Positions 1 to 5,183 of a stretch of DNA of 5,558 nucleotides are shown here, one piece after another. The translations under genes and the position numbers were made by a program. The stretch's first letter is position 1. Every line of letters starts with the position of its first letter. Source of the stretch: an uncultured Austwickia sp. (lineage in GTDB: Bacteria > Actinomycetota > Actinomycetes > Actinomycetales > Dermatophilaceae); assembly GCA_934678955.1 (NCBI GenBank), contig CAKUSI010000266.1, positions 1 through 5,558 on the forward strand. Reading direction: 5' to 3'. The notes under the pieces are model-generated. The model searched no databases. It had not been told where the DNA came from and saw only the letters and a program-made list of their open reading frames with translations.

Positions 1-1
1 C

Positions 2-1408
2 GCCCGAGCCGTCCCTCGGCTGTCCGTCGCCTGGCAGGCGTCCGACGCCCCGGCCCCGAGACTCCTGGTGCTCCAAGAGGAGCTGGCCGCCCAGCTGGGG
101 TTCGACCCCGCGTGGTTGCGGTCCGAGGAGGGCGTCGCGTTCCTGCTGGGCCGGGTGCCGGGCGGCGTACCGCCGGTGGCGCAGGTCTACGCCGGGCACC
201 AGTTCGGCAACTACGTGCCCCAGCTCGGCGACGGTCGCGCGCTGCTCTTCGGCGAGGTGATCGACGCCGGCGGCGTGCGCCGGGATCTGCACCTGAAGGG
301 CTCCGGGCCCACCCCGTTCGCGCGCCGCGGCGACGGCAAGGCGGTCGTCGGGCCGATGCTGCGCGAGTACCTGGTCAGCGAGGCCATGCACGCCCTGGGC
401 GTCCCCTCGACCCGGTCGCTGTCGGTCGTCGCGACCGGCGAGCAGGTGTTCCGGGAGCGGCCCATGCCGGGGGCCGTCCTCTGCCGGGTCGCGGCGAGCC
501 ACCTGCGGGTGGGGACGTTCCAGTACGCGGCCGCCCTCGGCGAACCGCAGGTGCTGCGAAGCCTCGCCGACTACGCGATCGAGCGGCACTACCCGCACGC
601 GGCCGACGCGGAGAACCCGTACCTCTCTGTGTACGAGTCCGTGGTGGCCGCCCAGGCGGAGCTGATCGCCGGGTGGATGGCCGTCGGCTTCATCCACGGG
701 GTGATGAACACGGACAACATGGCGATCTCGGGCCAGACCATCGACTACGGACCGTGCGCGTTCATGGACGCCTACGACCCGTCCACGGTGTTCAGCTCGA
801 TCGACCACGCGGGACGGTACGCGTACGGCAACCAGCCCGGCATCGCGCAATGGAACCTGGCCCGCTTCGGCGAGACGCTGCTGCCGCTGCTCGACGACCG
901 CACGGAGGCCGCGGTCGAGGCGGCCACGGCGGTGCTGCTCACGTTCCCGGACCGGTACGAGCAGGCCGCGGCGCGCGTGTTTTCCGCGAAGCTCGGCCTG
1001 CCGGCGCCCGACCCGGCGCTCGTCGGCGTCCTGACCGTCCTGCTGGAGGAGGGGCGCGTGGACTTCACGACGTTCTTCCGCGCCCTGGCCGGGGGCGCCG
1101 CGCGGGAGCTGTTCACGGCGCCCGAGGCGTTTGACGCCTGGGCTGCCCGACGCGACGCCGCGCTTCCGGCGGACGCCGGCGAGCGCGCGGCCCTCGCCGC
1201 CGCCATGAACCGGATCAACCCCCTCTACATCCCGCGCAACGACCGGGTCGAGGAGGCGCTGGACGCGGCGAACGAGGGCGACCTGGGCCCGTTCGAGCGG
1301 CTGCTGGAGGCGGTGAGGCACCCGTTCGACGAGCGGGCGGAGTGGGCGGACCTGGCCGGCCCGGCGCCCGCAGGCGGCCCGCCGCACATCACGTACTGCG
1401 GGACCTGA
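2..1408 (+). CDS. selO: Protein adenylyltransferase SelO (YdiU/UPF0061 family), 5' end missing
   Basis: SelO is a pseudokinase-fold enzyme that transfers AMP from ATP to Ser/Thr/Tyr of target proteins and is linked to redox homeostasis (family knowledge). The frame is open from the window edge. The first visible residues, [12 protein letters not shown] then PRLLVL, match the usual SelO N-terminus, so the GTG at 68 is internal and only a short N-terminal piece is missing. About 468 residues are visible, against roughly 480 for bacterial members. Family motifs in order are [16 protein letters not shown] (196-243), [17 protein letters not shown] with the nucleotide-binding Lys codon at 296-298, [22 protein letters not shown] (catalytic Asp and metal-ligand Asn region, about 698-721) and IDYGP (about 740-754, the DFG-like metal site). 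The protein ends ITYCGT: Cys is third from the end, where human SELENOO carries selenocysteine, and here it is an ordinary TGC codon. The downstream gap of 281 bp suggests iorA is a separate transcription unit. Confidence 0.95.
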   Translation, partial: ARAVPRLSVAWQASDAPAPRLLVLQEELAAQLGFDPAWLRSEEGVAFLLGRVPGGVPPVAQVYAGHQFGNYVPQLGDGRALLFGEVIDAGGVRRDLHLKGSGPTPFARRGDGKAVVGPMLREYLVSEAMHALGVPSTRSLSVVATGEQVFRERPMPGAVLCRVAASHLRVGTFQYAAALGEPQVLRSLADYAIERHYPHAADAENPYLSVYESVVAAQAELIAGWMAVGFIHGVMNTDNMAISGQTIDYGPCAFMDAYDPSTVFSSIDHAGRYAYGNQPGIAQWNLARFGETLLPLLDDRTEAAVEAATAVLLTFPDRYEQAAARVFSAKLGLPAPDPALVGVLTVLLEEGRVDFTTFFRALAGGAARELFTAPEAFDAWAARRDAALPADAGERAALAAAMNRINPLYIPRNDRVEEALDAANEGDLGPFERLLEAVRHPFDERAEWADLAGPAPAGGPPHITYCGT

Positions 1409-1460
1409 CGCCCTACAGGAACTACGCACTGCGGGACCTGATGGCGCCTGCGGGATCTGA
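1391..1460 (+). repeat. Triplicated selO stop-region repeat
   Basis: The last codons of selO, acgtactgcgggacctga (1391-1408), recur at 1424-1441 with one mismatch in 18. A third, shorter copy, cctgcgggatctga, lies at 1447-1460. The first two are 33 bp apart, so the second is in the same frame and would again encode THCGT-stop; the third is 19 bp further on and out of frame. The likely origin is local duplication by slippage. A role is not evident. Confidence 0.7.
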
Positions 1461-1481
1461 TGCCGCCTGCGGCGATGTCCC

Positions 1482-1497
1482 ACGCCGACTCCGGCGT
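1482..1497 (+). terminator. Weak hairpin downstream of selO
   Basis: A perfect 6-bp stem, ACGCCG / CGGCGT, with a 4-nt loop (ACTC) lies 74 bp after the selO stop. No T-tract follows, as is common in high-GC actinomycetes, so termination is possible but unproven. In GC-rich DNA a hairpin this small can also occur by chance. Confidence 0.25.
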
Positions 1498-1576
1498 CGT
1501 CAGGGCGAGAATCCGCGCATGTGGTGGGTCACACCGTGGCGAGGCCGCGCGGGCCGTGCCGAGCGAGAGGGGTACT

Positions 1577-1620
1577 CTCACTGGAAGTGAGGGTGGGACC
1601 AATCGTCTCACCGACCGAGA
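1577..1620 (+). promoter_or_regulatory. Palindromic operator/leader element upstream of iorA
   Basis: A perfect 6-bp palindrome with a 3-bp centre, CTCACTGGAAGTGAG, occupies 1577-1591; with wobble pairs the stem can extend to 1573-1595. A second motif, CTCACCGACCGAGA, lies at 1607-1620, 30 bp after the start of the first. Both occur in the same order and orientation in the leader of the DUF2202 gene (5086-5127, - strand): 14 of 15 bases match in the first motif and 10 of 14 in the second. GTGAG at 1587-1591 could pair with CTCAC on either side, so an RNA switch is also possible. The element sits 70-113 bp before the iorA start. TACTCT at 1573-1578 fits the actinobacterial -10 pattern TANNNT, but no convincing -35 is visible. 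The regulator family is unknown. Confidence 0.6.
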
Positions 1621-1678
1621 CAGCGATCCCCGGCCCGGCGGCCGGCAAGACATGCGTGATCCGGCCCGCCCCGTGGCA

Positions 1679-1686
1679 GGGGAGGT
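1679..1686 (+). promoter_or_regulatory. Ribosome binding site of iorA
   Basis: The sequence ggggaggt is a strong match to the anti-Shine-Dalgarno complement. GGAGG ends 4 nt before the GTG at 1690, which fixes that codon as the iorA start. The protein from there begins MATKRLLSGNEA, as family members do. Confidence 0.75.
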
Positions 1687-1689
1687 GTC

Positions 1690-3366
1690 GTGGCGACCAA
1701 GAGGCTGTTGTCCGGGAACGAGGCCATCGCGCGGGGCGCGTGGGAGGCCGGGGTGAGCGTCGGGTGCGGCTACCCCGGGACGCCGTCCACCGAGATTCTC
1801 GAGGCCCTGTTCACGTACGACGACGTCTACTGCGAGTGGAGCGTCAACGAGAAGGTCGCCCTCGAGGTCGGTCTCGGCGCGTCGCTCGCGGGCGCGCGGG
1901 CCCTGGTCACGATGAAGCACGTCGGGGTCAACGTCGCGGCCGACCCGCTCTTCACCGCCGCCTACACGGGCGTCGAGGCGGGACTCGTGATCATCACGGC
2001 GGACGACCCGTCGATGCACTCCTCGCAGAACGAGCAGGACAACCGGCACTACGCGATCGCGGCGAAGATCCCCATGTTCGAGCCCGCCGACGCCGCCGAG
2101 GCACGCGAGTTCGCGAAGGCGGCGTTCGAGCTCTCCGAGGACTTCGACACGCCGGTGTTCCTGCGCACCACCACACGCCTGTCGCACAGCAAGTCCGTCG
2201 TCCTGGTGCCCGACGAGCCCGGCGCCGGCCGCGAGCAGCGGCCCGCGCCCGCCGGTTTCACGAAGAACCCCGCCAAGTACGTGATGATCCCCGGCAACGC
2301 CCGCGGCCGCCGCGTCGCGCTCGAGCAGCGGATGCAGCGGCTGAGCGAGTTGGTCGAGACCCACCCGGCGAACCGCGTGGAAGAGGGCCGCGGCGACGTC
2401 GGGATCATCACGGCCGGGGTGCCGTACACCTATGTGAAGGAAGTCCTCCCCGAAGCCTCCGTCCTGCGGCTCGGCATCGTCCACCCGCTCCCGCGGCGGC
2501 TCATCGAGGACTTCGCGGCCCGGCACAAGACGGTATACGTCGTCGAGGAGCTCGATCCCGTTATCGAGACCCAACTGCGCGCCTGGGGGATCGACGTCAT
2601 CGGCAAGGAGGTGTTCCCCGCGATCGGCGAGTTCAGCGCCGACGTGCTGCGAGCCGCGCTCGGCCTGGAGCCCGCGGCTCCTCCGCCGGTCTCGGCGGTA
2701 CCGGTGCCGCCCCGTCCGCCGGGCCTGTGCCCCGGATGCCCGCACTCCCCGGTCTATGACGCGCTGCGCGACGCGGGGATGGTCGTGTCCGGGGACATCG
2801 GCTGCTACAGCCTCGGCGTGCTACCCCCGTACAACGCCCTCGACACCCTCGTCGACATGGGCGCGAGCCTCACGATGGCCCACGGTATGGACGCCGCGCT
2901 GCGGGACGTCCCGGACCGCCCGAAGATCGCGGCGGTGATCGGCGACTCGACGTTTGCGCACTCCGGGCTGACCGGCCTGCTCAACGCGATCTGGAACAAG
3001 CGCGGCGGGCTCTACATCGTGCTGGACAACGGCACCACGGCAATGACCGGCATGCAGCCGAACCCCATGAGCGGCCTGCGGATCGGCCATGAGGAGTCCC
3101 CGGCGGTGGACTACGTGCTGCTGGCGAGAGCGTTCGGCCTGCCGGCGGAGAACGTGCGGGCTGTCGACGCGCACGACCGCGCGGCCGTCGACGCCGCCAT
3201 CACCGAATTGGCCGAGCAGCCGGGGATCCGCCTGCTCGCGGTCATCGGCATGTGCGTCATCGAGGCCAAGGAGCTACGCGGGCTCGGCATGCTGGAGGAG
3301 CGCAAGGAAGCCCGTACGGTCCACCTGCCGTTGACGACCAGGCCGGGGGTGGCTGCCCGTGTCTGA
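1690..3366 (+). CDS. iorA: Indolepyruvate:ferredoxin oxidoreductase alpha subunit, lacking the C-terminal ferredoxin domain
   Basis: With IorB this cytoplasmic enzyme oxidatively decarboxylates aryl-pyruvates to aryl-acetyl-CoA, using ThDP and passing electrons to ferredoxin (family knowledge). The 558-residue protein shows an N-terminal pyrimidine-binding domain with LLSGNEAIARGA and GCGYPGTPSTEI (about 6-36), EWSVNEKVALEVG (49-61) and MKHVGVN (75-81). A middle transketolase-C-like domain covers about 235-320. The C-terminal ThDP pyrophosphate domain has LCPGCPH (346-352), GDIGCYSLG (368-376) and GDS...LDNGTTAMTG (418-454). The family usually continues into a domain with two 4Fe-4S motifs, but this protein stops at ARV about 36 residues after GMCVIEAKEL. 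Cys347, Cys350, Cys372 and Cys522 match the spacing of the proximal-cluster ligands in pyruvate:ferredoxin oxidoreductases, so one cluster may remain (inference). The gene overlaps iorB by 8 bp, indicating translational coupling. The start is supported by the strong ribosome site. Confidence 0.93.
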   Translation: MATKRLLSGNEAIARGAWEAGVSVGCGYPGTPSTEILEALFTYDDVYCEWSVNEKVALEVGLGASLAGARALVTMKHVGVNVAADPLFTAAYTGVEAGLVIITADDPSMHSSQNEQDNRHYAIAAKIPMFEPADAAEAREFAKAAFELSEDFDTPVFLRTTTRLSHSKSVVLVPDEPGAGREQRPAPAGFTKNPAKYVMIPGNARGRRVALEQRMQRLSELVETHPANRVEEGRGDVGIITAGVPYTYVKEVLPEASVLRLGIVHPLPRRLIEDFAARHKTVYVVEELDPVIETQLRAWGIDVIGKEVFPAIGEFSADVLRAALGLEPAAPPPVSAVPVPPRPPGLCPGCPHSPVYDALRDAGMVVSGDIGCYSLGVLPPYNALDTLVDMGASLTMAHGMDAALRDVPDRPKIAAVIGDSTFAHSGLTGLLNAIWNKRGGLYIVLDNGTTAMTGMQPNPMSGLRIGHEESPAVDYVLLARAFGLPAENVRAVDAHDRAAVDAAITELAEQPGIRLLAVIGMCVIEAKELRGLGMLEERKEARTVHLPLTTRPGVAARV

Positions 3367-4018
3367 CGCACAGCCCGAACAGATCGTCGGCGTGACGCTC
3401 GAACAGTCCGTCGGCGCACAGCCCGAGCAGATCTTCAACGTGTTGATGGTCGGGGTCGGCGGACAGGGCATCGTCCTGGCCAGCGACATCCTCGGCGACG
3501 CCGCGGTGGCGGCCGGGCTCGACGCGAAGAAGAGTGAGATCCACGGCATGTCCCAGCGGGGCGGGCCGGTGTTCAGCCACGTCCGGTTCGGACCCTCGCC
3601 GGTGCACTCGCCGACGATCCCGCAGGGCGAGGCGCACGTGATCTACGCGCTGGAACGGATGGAGCTGCTGCGCTGGGCGGCGTGGGCCCGACCCGACGCG
3701 GTGGCTGTCTACGTGGACCACGACATCATGCCGCTCGGGGTCAGCGAGTACCCGCAGGGCGTGGACGAGGAGATCGGCCGCCTCTTCGCGCGGGTCGTCC
3801 GCTTCGAGGCTCGGGCGTTGCGCCGGCTCATCTCGCCGAAGGTGTTGAACACGGCGCTGCTGGGCGCGGTCTCGGTGCTCGCGCCCCTGGATGTGGAGCA
3901 TTACGCCGGGGCGATCGAACGGCACTGCCCTGCCGGGACCGGACCCGCGAACCTGACCGGGTTCGAGACCGGCCGGGCGCTGGCCCGCGAACAACTGCAC
4001 GCCGTCCCCGCCGTCTGA
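3359..4018 (+). CDS. iorB: Indolepyruvate:ferredoxin oxidoreductase beta subunit
   Basis: This is the gamma-type (POR_N-gamma) subunit that partners IorA and probably helps bind the CoA substrate. The 219-residue length fits the family (about 190-220). Diagnostic segments are NVLMVGVGGQGIVLASDIL (27-45, a Rossmann-like glycine loop), KKSEIHGMSQRGGPVFSHVRFG (57-78) and NTALLGAVSVLAPL (164-177). It starts at a GTG inside the last codons of iorA; ggggtgg at 3346-3352 lies 6 nt upstream and can serve as ribosome site. The first 27 residues are an extension ahead of the usual start of the fold and consist largely of an 8-residue repeat (see the repeat entry). No alternative start suits, because one at 3440 would begin inside the first beta strand. 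It is the last gene of the + strand block and faces the DUF2202 gene tail to tail. Confidence 0.93.
   Translation: MSDAQPEQIVGVTLEQSVGAQPEQIFNVLMVGVGGQGIVLASDILGDAAVAAGLDAKKSEIHGMSQRGGPVFSHVRFGPSPVHSPTIPQGEAHVIYALERMELLRWAAWARPDAVAVYVDHDIMPLGVSEYPQGVDEEIGRLFARVVRFEARALRRLISPKVLNTALLGAVSVLAPLDVEHYAGAIERHCPAGTGPANLTGFETGRALAREQLHAVPAV
3368..3439 (+). repeat. 24-bp tandem repeat in the 5' end of iorB
   Basis: Three 24-bp units encode AQPEQIVG, VTLEQSVG and AQPEQIFN at residues 4-27 of IorB. Units 1 and 3 are nearly identical: gcacagcccgaacagatc at 3368-3385 recurs at 3416-3433 with one difference. Unit 2 keeps gaacag and gtcggc but has diverged. The array gives IorB an N-terminal extension, probably made by slippage. 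Confidence 0.75.
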
Positions 4019-4097
4019 CGGGGCACGCCGCGCGATCTGCGATGTGGGGTGTCGCGTGCGGCGCGTGGACCCGCCGCGCTGTCCGGATGGCGAGACG

Positions 4098-4208
4098 TGT
4101 TCCGAGCGACCTACTCGATCGTGGTGAGGCCGTGTTGACGATGACAACGTCGCAGGTCAACGAGATCTCGAATGATGAGATCGGCGATCGAGTAGGTCGC
4201 TCGGAACA
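4098..4208. repeat. 111-bp element bounded by perfect 24-bp inverted repeats, with nested hairpins
   Basis: The arms at 4098-4121 and 4185-4208 are exact reverse complements over 24 bp; the outer ends read TGTTCCGAGC and GCTCGGAACA. The 63-bp interior holds two further inverted repeats, GTTGAC/GTCAAC (4134-4139 with 4156-4161) and GATCTC/GAGATC (4164-4169 with 4177-4182). The whole can therefore fold as a branched cloverleaf-like structure. The interior is about 48% GC from 4133 to 4182, well below the surrounding DNA. No target-site duplication is visible. It lies between the convergent genes iorB and DUF2202, where it could be a small non-autonomous mobile element (MITE/REP-like), a structured RNA or part of a bidirectional terminator. 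I cannot decide between these. Confidence 0.85.
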
Positions 4209-4211
4209 TTT

Positions 4212-4256
4212 CCTGCCGGTGACGATGCGCCGGCAGGTCCCTTCCGGGTCAGGGAC
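4212..4256. terminator. Paired hairpins between convergent iorB and DUF2202 genes
   Basis: Two perfect stems abut: CCTGCCGG/CCGGCAGG (4212-4219 with 4230-4237, 10-nt loop) and GTCCCT/AGGGAC (4237-4242 with 4251-4256, 8-nt loop), sharing base 4237. They start 2 bp beyond the DUF2202 stop codon and lie about 190 bp past the iorB stop. Their position makes them the likely terminator for the - strand gene, and symmetric stems would also work for read-through from iorB. No T-tract is present. Confidence 0.55.
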
Positions 4257-4257
4257 G

Positions 4258-5076
4258 TCAGCTCGCGAGCGGGCAGTTGGCCGGACGCTCGCCCGTGCGA
4301 CCGTAGCCGCCGCCGGAGCCGTCCCGCTTCAGGCCCTTGCTCTGTCCCTGCTGCATGCCCTGGCCCTGGCCGTTTCGCATCCCCTGGCCCGGAGCCTGGC
4401 AGGCGCCCGTGGTCTGGCACTGCCCGCTGCCTTGGCCCGGACCCTGGCCGGTCCGCATCCCTTGGCCCTGGCCGTTTCGCATCCCCTGGCCCTGACCGCT
4501 GCCCATGCCGGTCTTGCCGTCGACCGCCGCGGTGAAGGCCTTCAGGTGGTTTTCGCTGCCGGCCAGGAGGTTGCCGTAGACCGTGGACAGGTCGTCCGGC
4601 AGGCTCGGGTCGGCCGCCAACCTCTTGAGGTCGGCGATGTCGCGAGTCTCGAGCTCCACGCCCACCTTGTGGGCCTCGGCGCGGCTCGTGAGCGCGAGGT
4701 CCTTCCAGCCGTCGTAGAGCCGCTGGATCTCGGCGCTGGCGTACGTCCCGGCGGGCTTGTCCTGGGCGGGATCGTCGATCCCGTACCGCGTCAGCATCCG
4801 CCCGACCGCGTCGAAGTGACGTTGCTCGGACTGCGTGATATTGGCGAACGGGCGCGCGCCGTCGTAGTGGTCGGCGATCAGCCGGTAGAGATCCCGCGCC
4901 ATCCGCTCCTCGTCGCGCGAGTAAGCCAGGTTCTTGGCGGCCTCCTCGGAGAGGCCCGCGGAGAGGGCGGTGGCGGCCGGGGCAGCCGGTGCGGGGTCGG
5001 ATGCGGTGGACGCGTACGCCGAGCCGCCCCCGAGGAGTGCGAGCCCGAGAGCCGCGGCGGCTGCGATGGTTTTCAT
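4258..5076 (-). CDS. Secreted ferritin-like DUF2202 protein with Gly/Gln/Met-rich repeat tail
   Basis: The protein has 272 residues. Residues 1-22 (MKTIAAAAALGLALLGGGSAYA) form a Sec signal peptide with a likely cut after AYA. An Ala/Pro-rich linker follows, then a DUF2202 ferritin-like four-helix domain at about 41-185. Conserved acidic and His positions, possible di-iron ligands, are RDEERMARDLY (54-64), SEQRHF (83-88), EAHKVGVELETRDI (134-147) and SENHLKAF (174-181). From about 190 to 259 the chain is low-complexity Gly/Gln/Met/Arg, with GMRNGQGQGM occurring twice; two Cys (220, 226) sit in the tail and one (268) near the end. Family function is not established. I chose ATG 5076 over ATG 5091 because GAGAGAGG lies 5 nt upstream and the signal peptide then begins MKT. 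The leader carries the palindrome shared with iorA. The rhodanese gene upstream has the same direction, with a gap of about 107 bp. Confidence 0.88.
   Translation of the reverse strand: MKTIAAAAALGLALLGGGSAYASTASDPAPAAPAATALSAGLSEEAAKNLAYSRDEERMARDLYRLIADHYDGARPFANITQSEQRHFDAVGRMLTRYGIDDPAQDKPAGTYASAEIQRLYDGWKDLALTSRAEAHKVGVELETRDIADLKRLAADPSLPDDLSTVYGNLLAGSENHLKAFTAAVDGKTGMGSGQGQGMRNGQGQGMRTGQGPGQGSGQCQTTGACQAPGQGMRNGQGQGMQQGQSKGLKRDGSGGGYGRTGERPANCPLAS
4361..4492 (-). repeat. Exact 30-bp direct repeat in the DUF2202 tail
   Basis: The 30 bases at 4361-4390 recur exactly at 4463-4492, an offset of 102 bp or 34 codons, so both copies read in frame and encode the GMRNGQGQ core. Shorter relatives (ccctggccc, catccc) fill the space between them. 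Exact conservation at the DNA level suggests recent duplication or homogenisation, and the copy number may vary between strains. Confidence 0.9.
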
Positions 5077-5081
5077 GGTGA

Positions 5082-5089
5082 CCTCTCTC
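5082..5089 (-). promoter_or_regulatory. Ribosome binding site deciding the DUF2202 start
   Basis: Read on the - strand, GAGAGAGG ends 5 nt before ATG 5076. The alternative ATG at 5091 is preceded by GGCTCACCAG, with no purine-rich site. This supports the start that yields a clean signal peptide. The site overlaps the second shared leader motif (5086-5099). Confidence 0.7.
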
Positions 5090-5128
5090 ATCTGGTGAGC
5101 CGGCCTCTCCGGCTCACCTCCAGTGAGC
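5086..5128 (-). promoter_or_regulatory. Palindromic operator/leader element upstream of the DUF2202 gene
   Basis: Read on the - strand, CTCACTGGAGGTGAG (5127-5113) is followed 28 bp later by CTCACCAGATGAGA (5099-5086). The iorA leader has the same two motifs in the same orientation and order. The first palindrome makes a stem GCTCAC/GTGAGC (5112-5117 with 5123-5128). An overlapping perfect 10-bp stem, GGTGAGCCGG/CCGGCTCACC (5094-5103 with 5109-5118), competes for the same bases and ends next to the ribosome site. It could be a repressor operator, an RNA switch, or partly a terminator for the rhodanese gene 66 bp upstream. Confidence 0.6.
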
Positions 5129-5143
5129 GATCCCGACGTCAGC

Positions 5144-5149
5144 GGTCAA
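5144..5149 (-). promoter_or_regulatory. Candidate -35 box for the DUF2202 gene
   Basis: TTGACC on the - strand fits the actinobacterial -35 consensus and ends 16 bp before the shared palindrome. The palindrome would then cover the -10/start region, as expected for a repressor site. No good TANNNT -10 is seen, so this is tentative. Confidence 0.3.
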
Positions 5150-5183
5150 CAGGGAAACCATGAAGAAGGTGTGAGGACAACCC

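Noticed and set aside
68..70. GTG at 68 as the true selO start
   Set aside because: The upstream in-frame residues match the conserved SelO N-terminus, so the gene begins outside the window.
1225..2745. 506-residue open frame on the - strand across the selO end and iorA
   Set aside because: It lies opposite two clear genes, is Arg/Gly/Asp-rich shadow sequence without any recognisable domain, and arises from the high GC content.
4141..4260. Possible short peptide starting MTTSQVNEISNDEIG within the inverted-repeat interior
   Set aside because: There is no ribosome site, the frame merges into antisense of the DUF2202 gene, and its less biased composition is explained by the lower-GC element.
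4361..4492. CRISPR-like repeats
   Set aside because: There are only two exact copies, they are in frame within a protein, and there are no regular unique spacers.
5077..5091. Upstream ATG at 5091 as DUF2202 start (adds MREVT)
   Set aside because: It has no Shine-Dalgarno sequence, whereas ATG 5076 has GAGAGAGG at good spacing and gives a standard signal peptide.
3682..5163. 493-residue open frame on the + strand across iorB, the convergent gap and the DUF2202 gene
   Set aside because: It is antisense to a signal-peptide-bearing gene and out of frame with iorB; its Leu/Ala-rich repeats mirror the Gly/Gln tail on the other strand.
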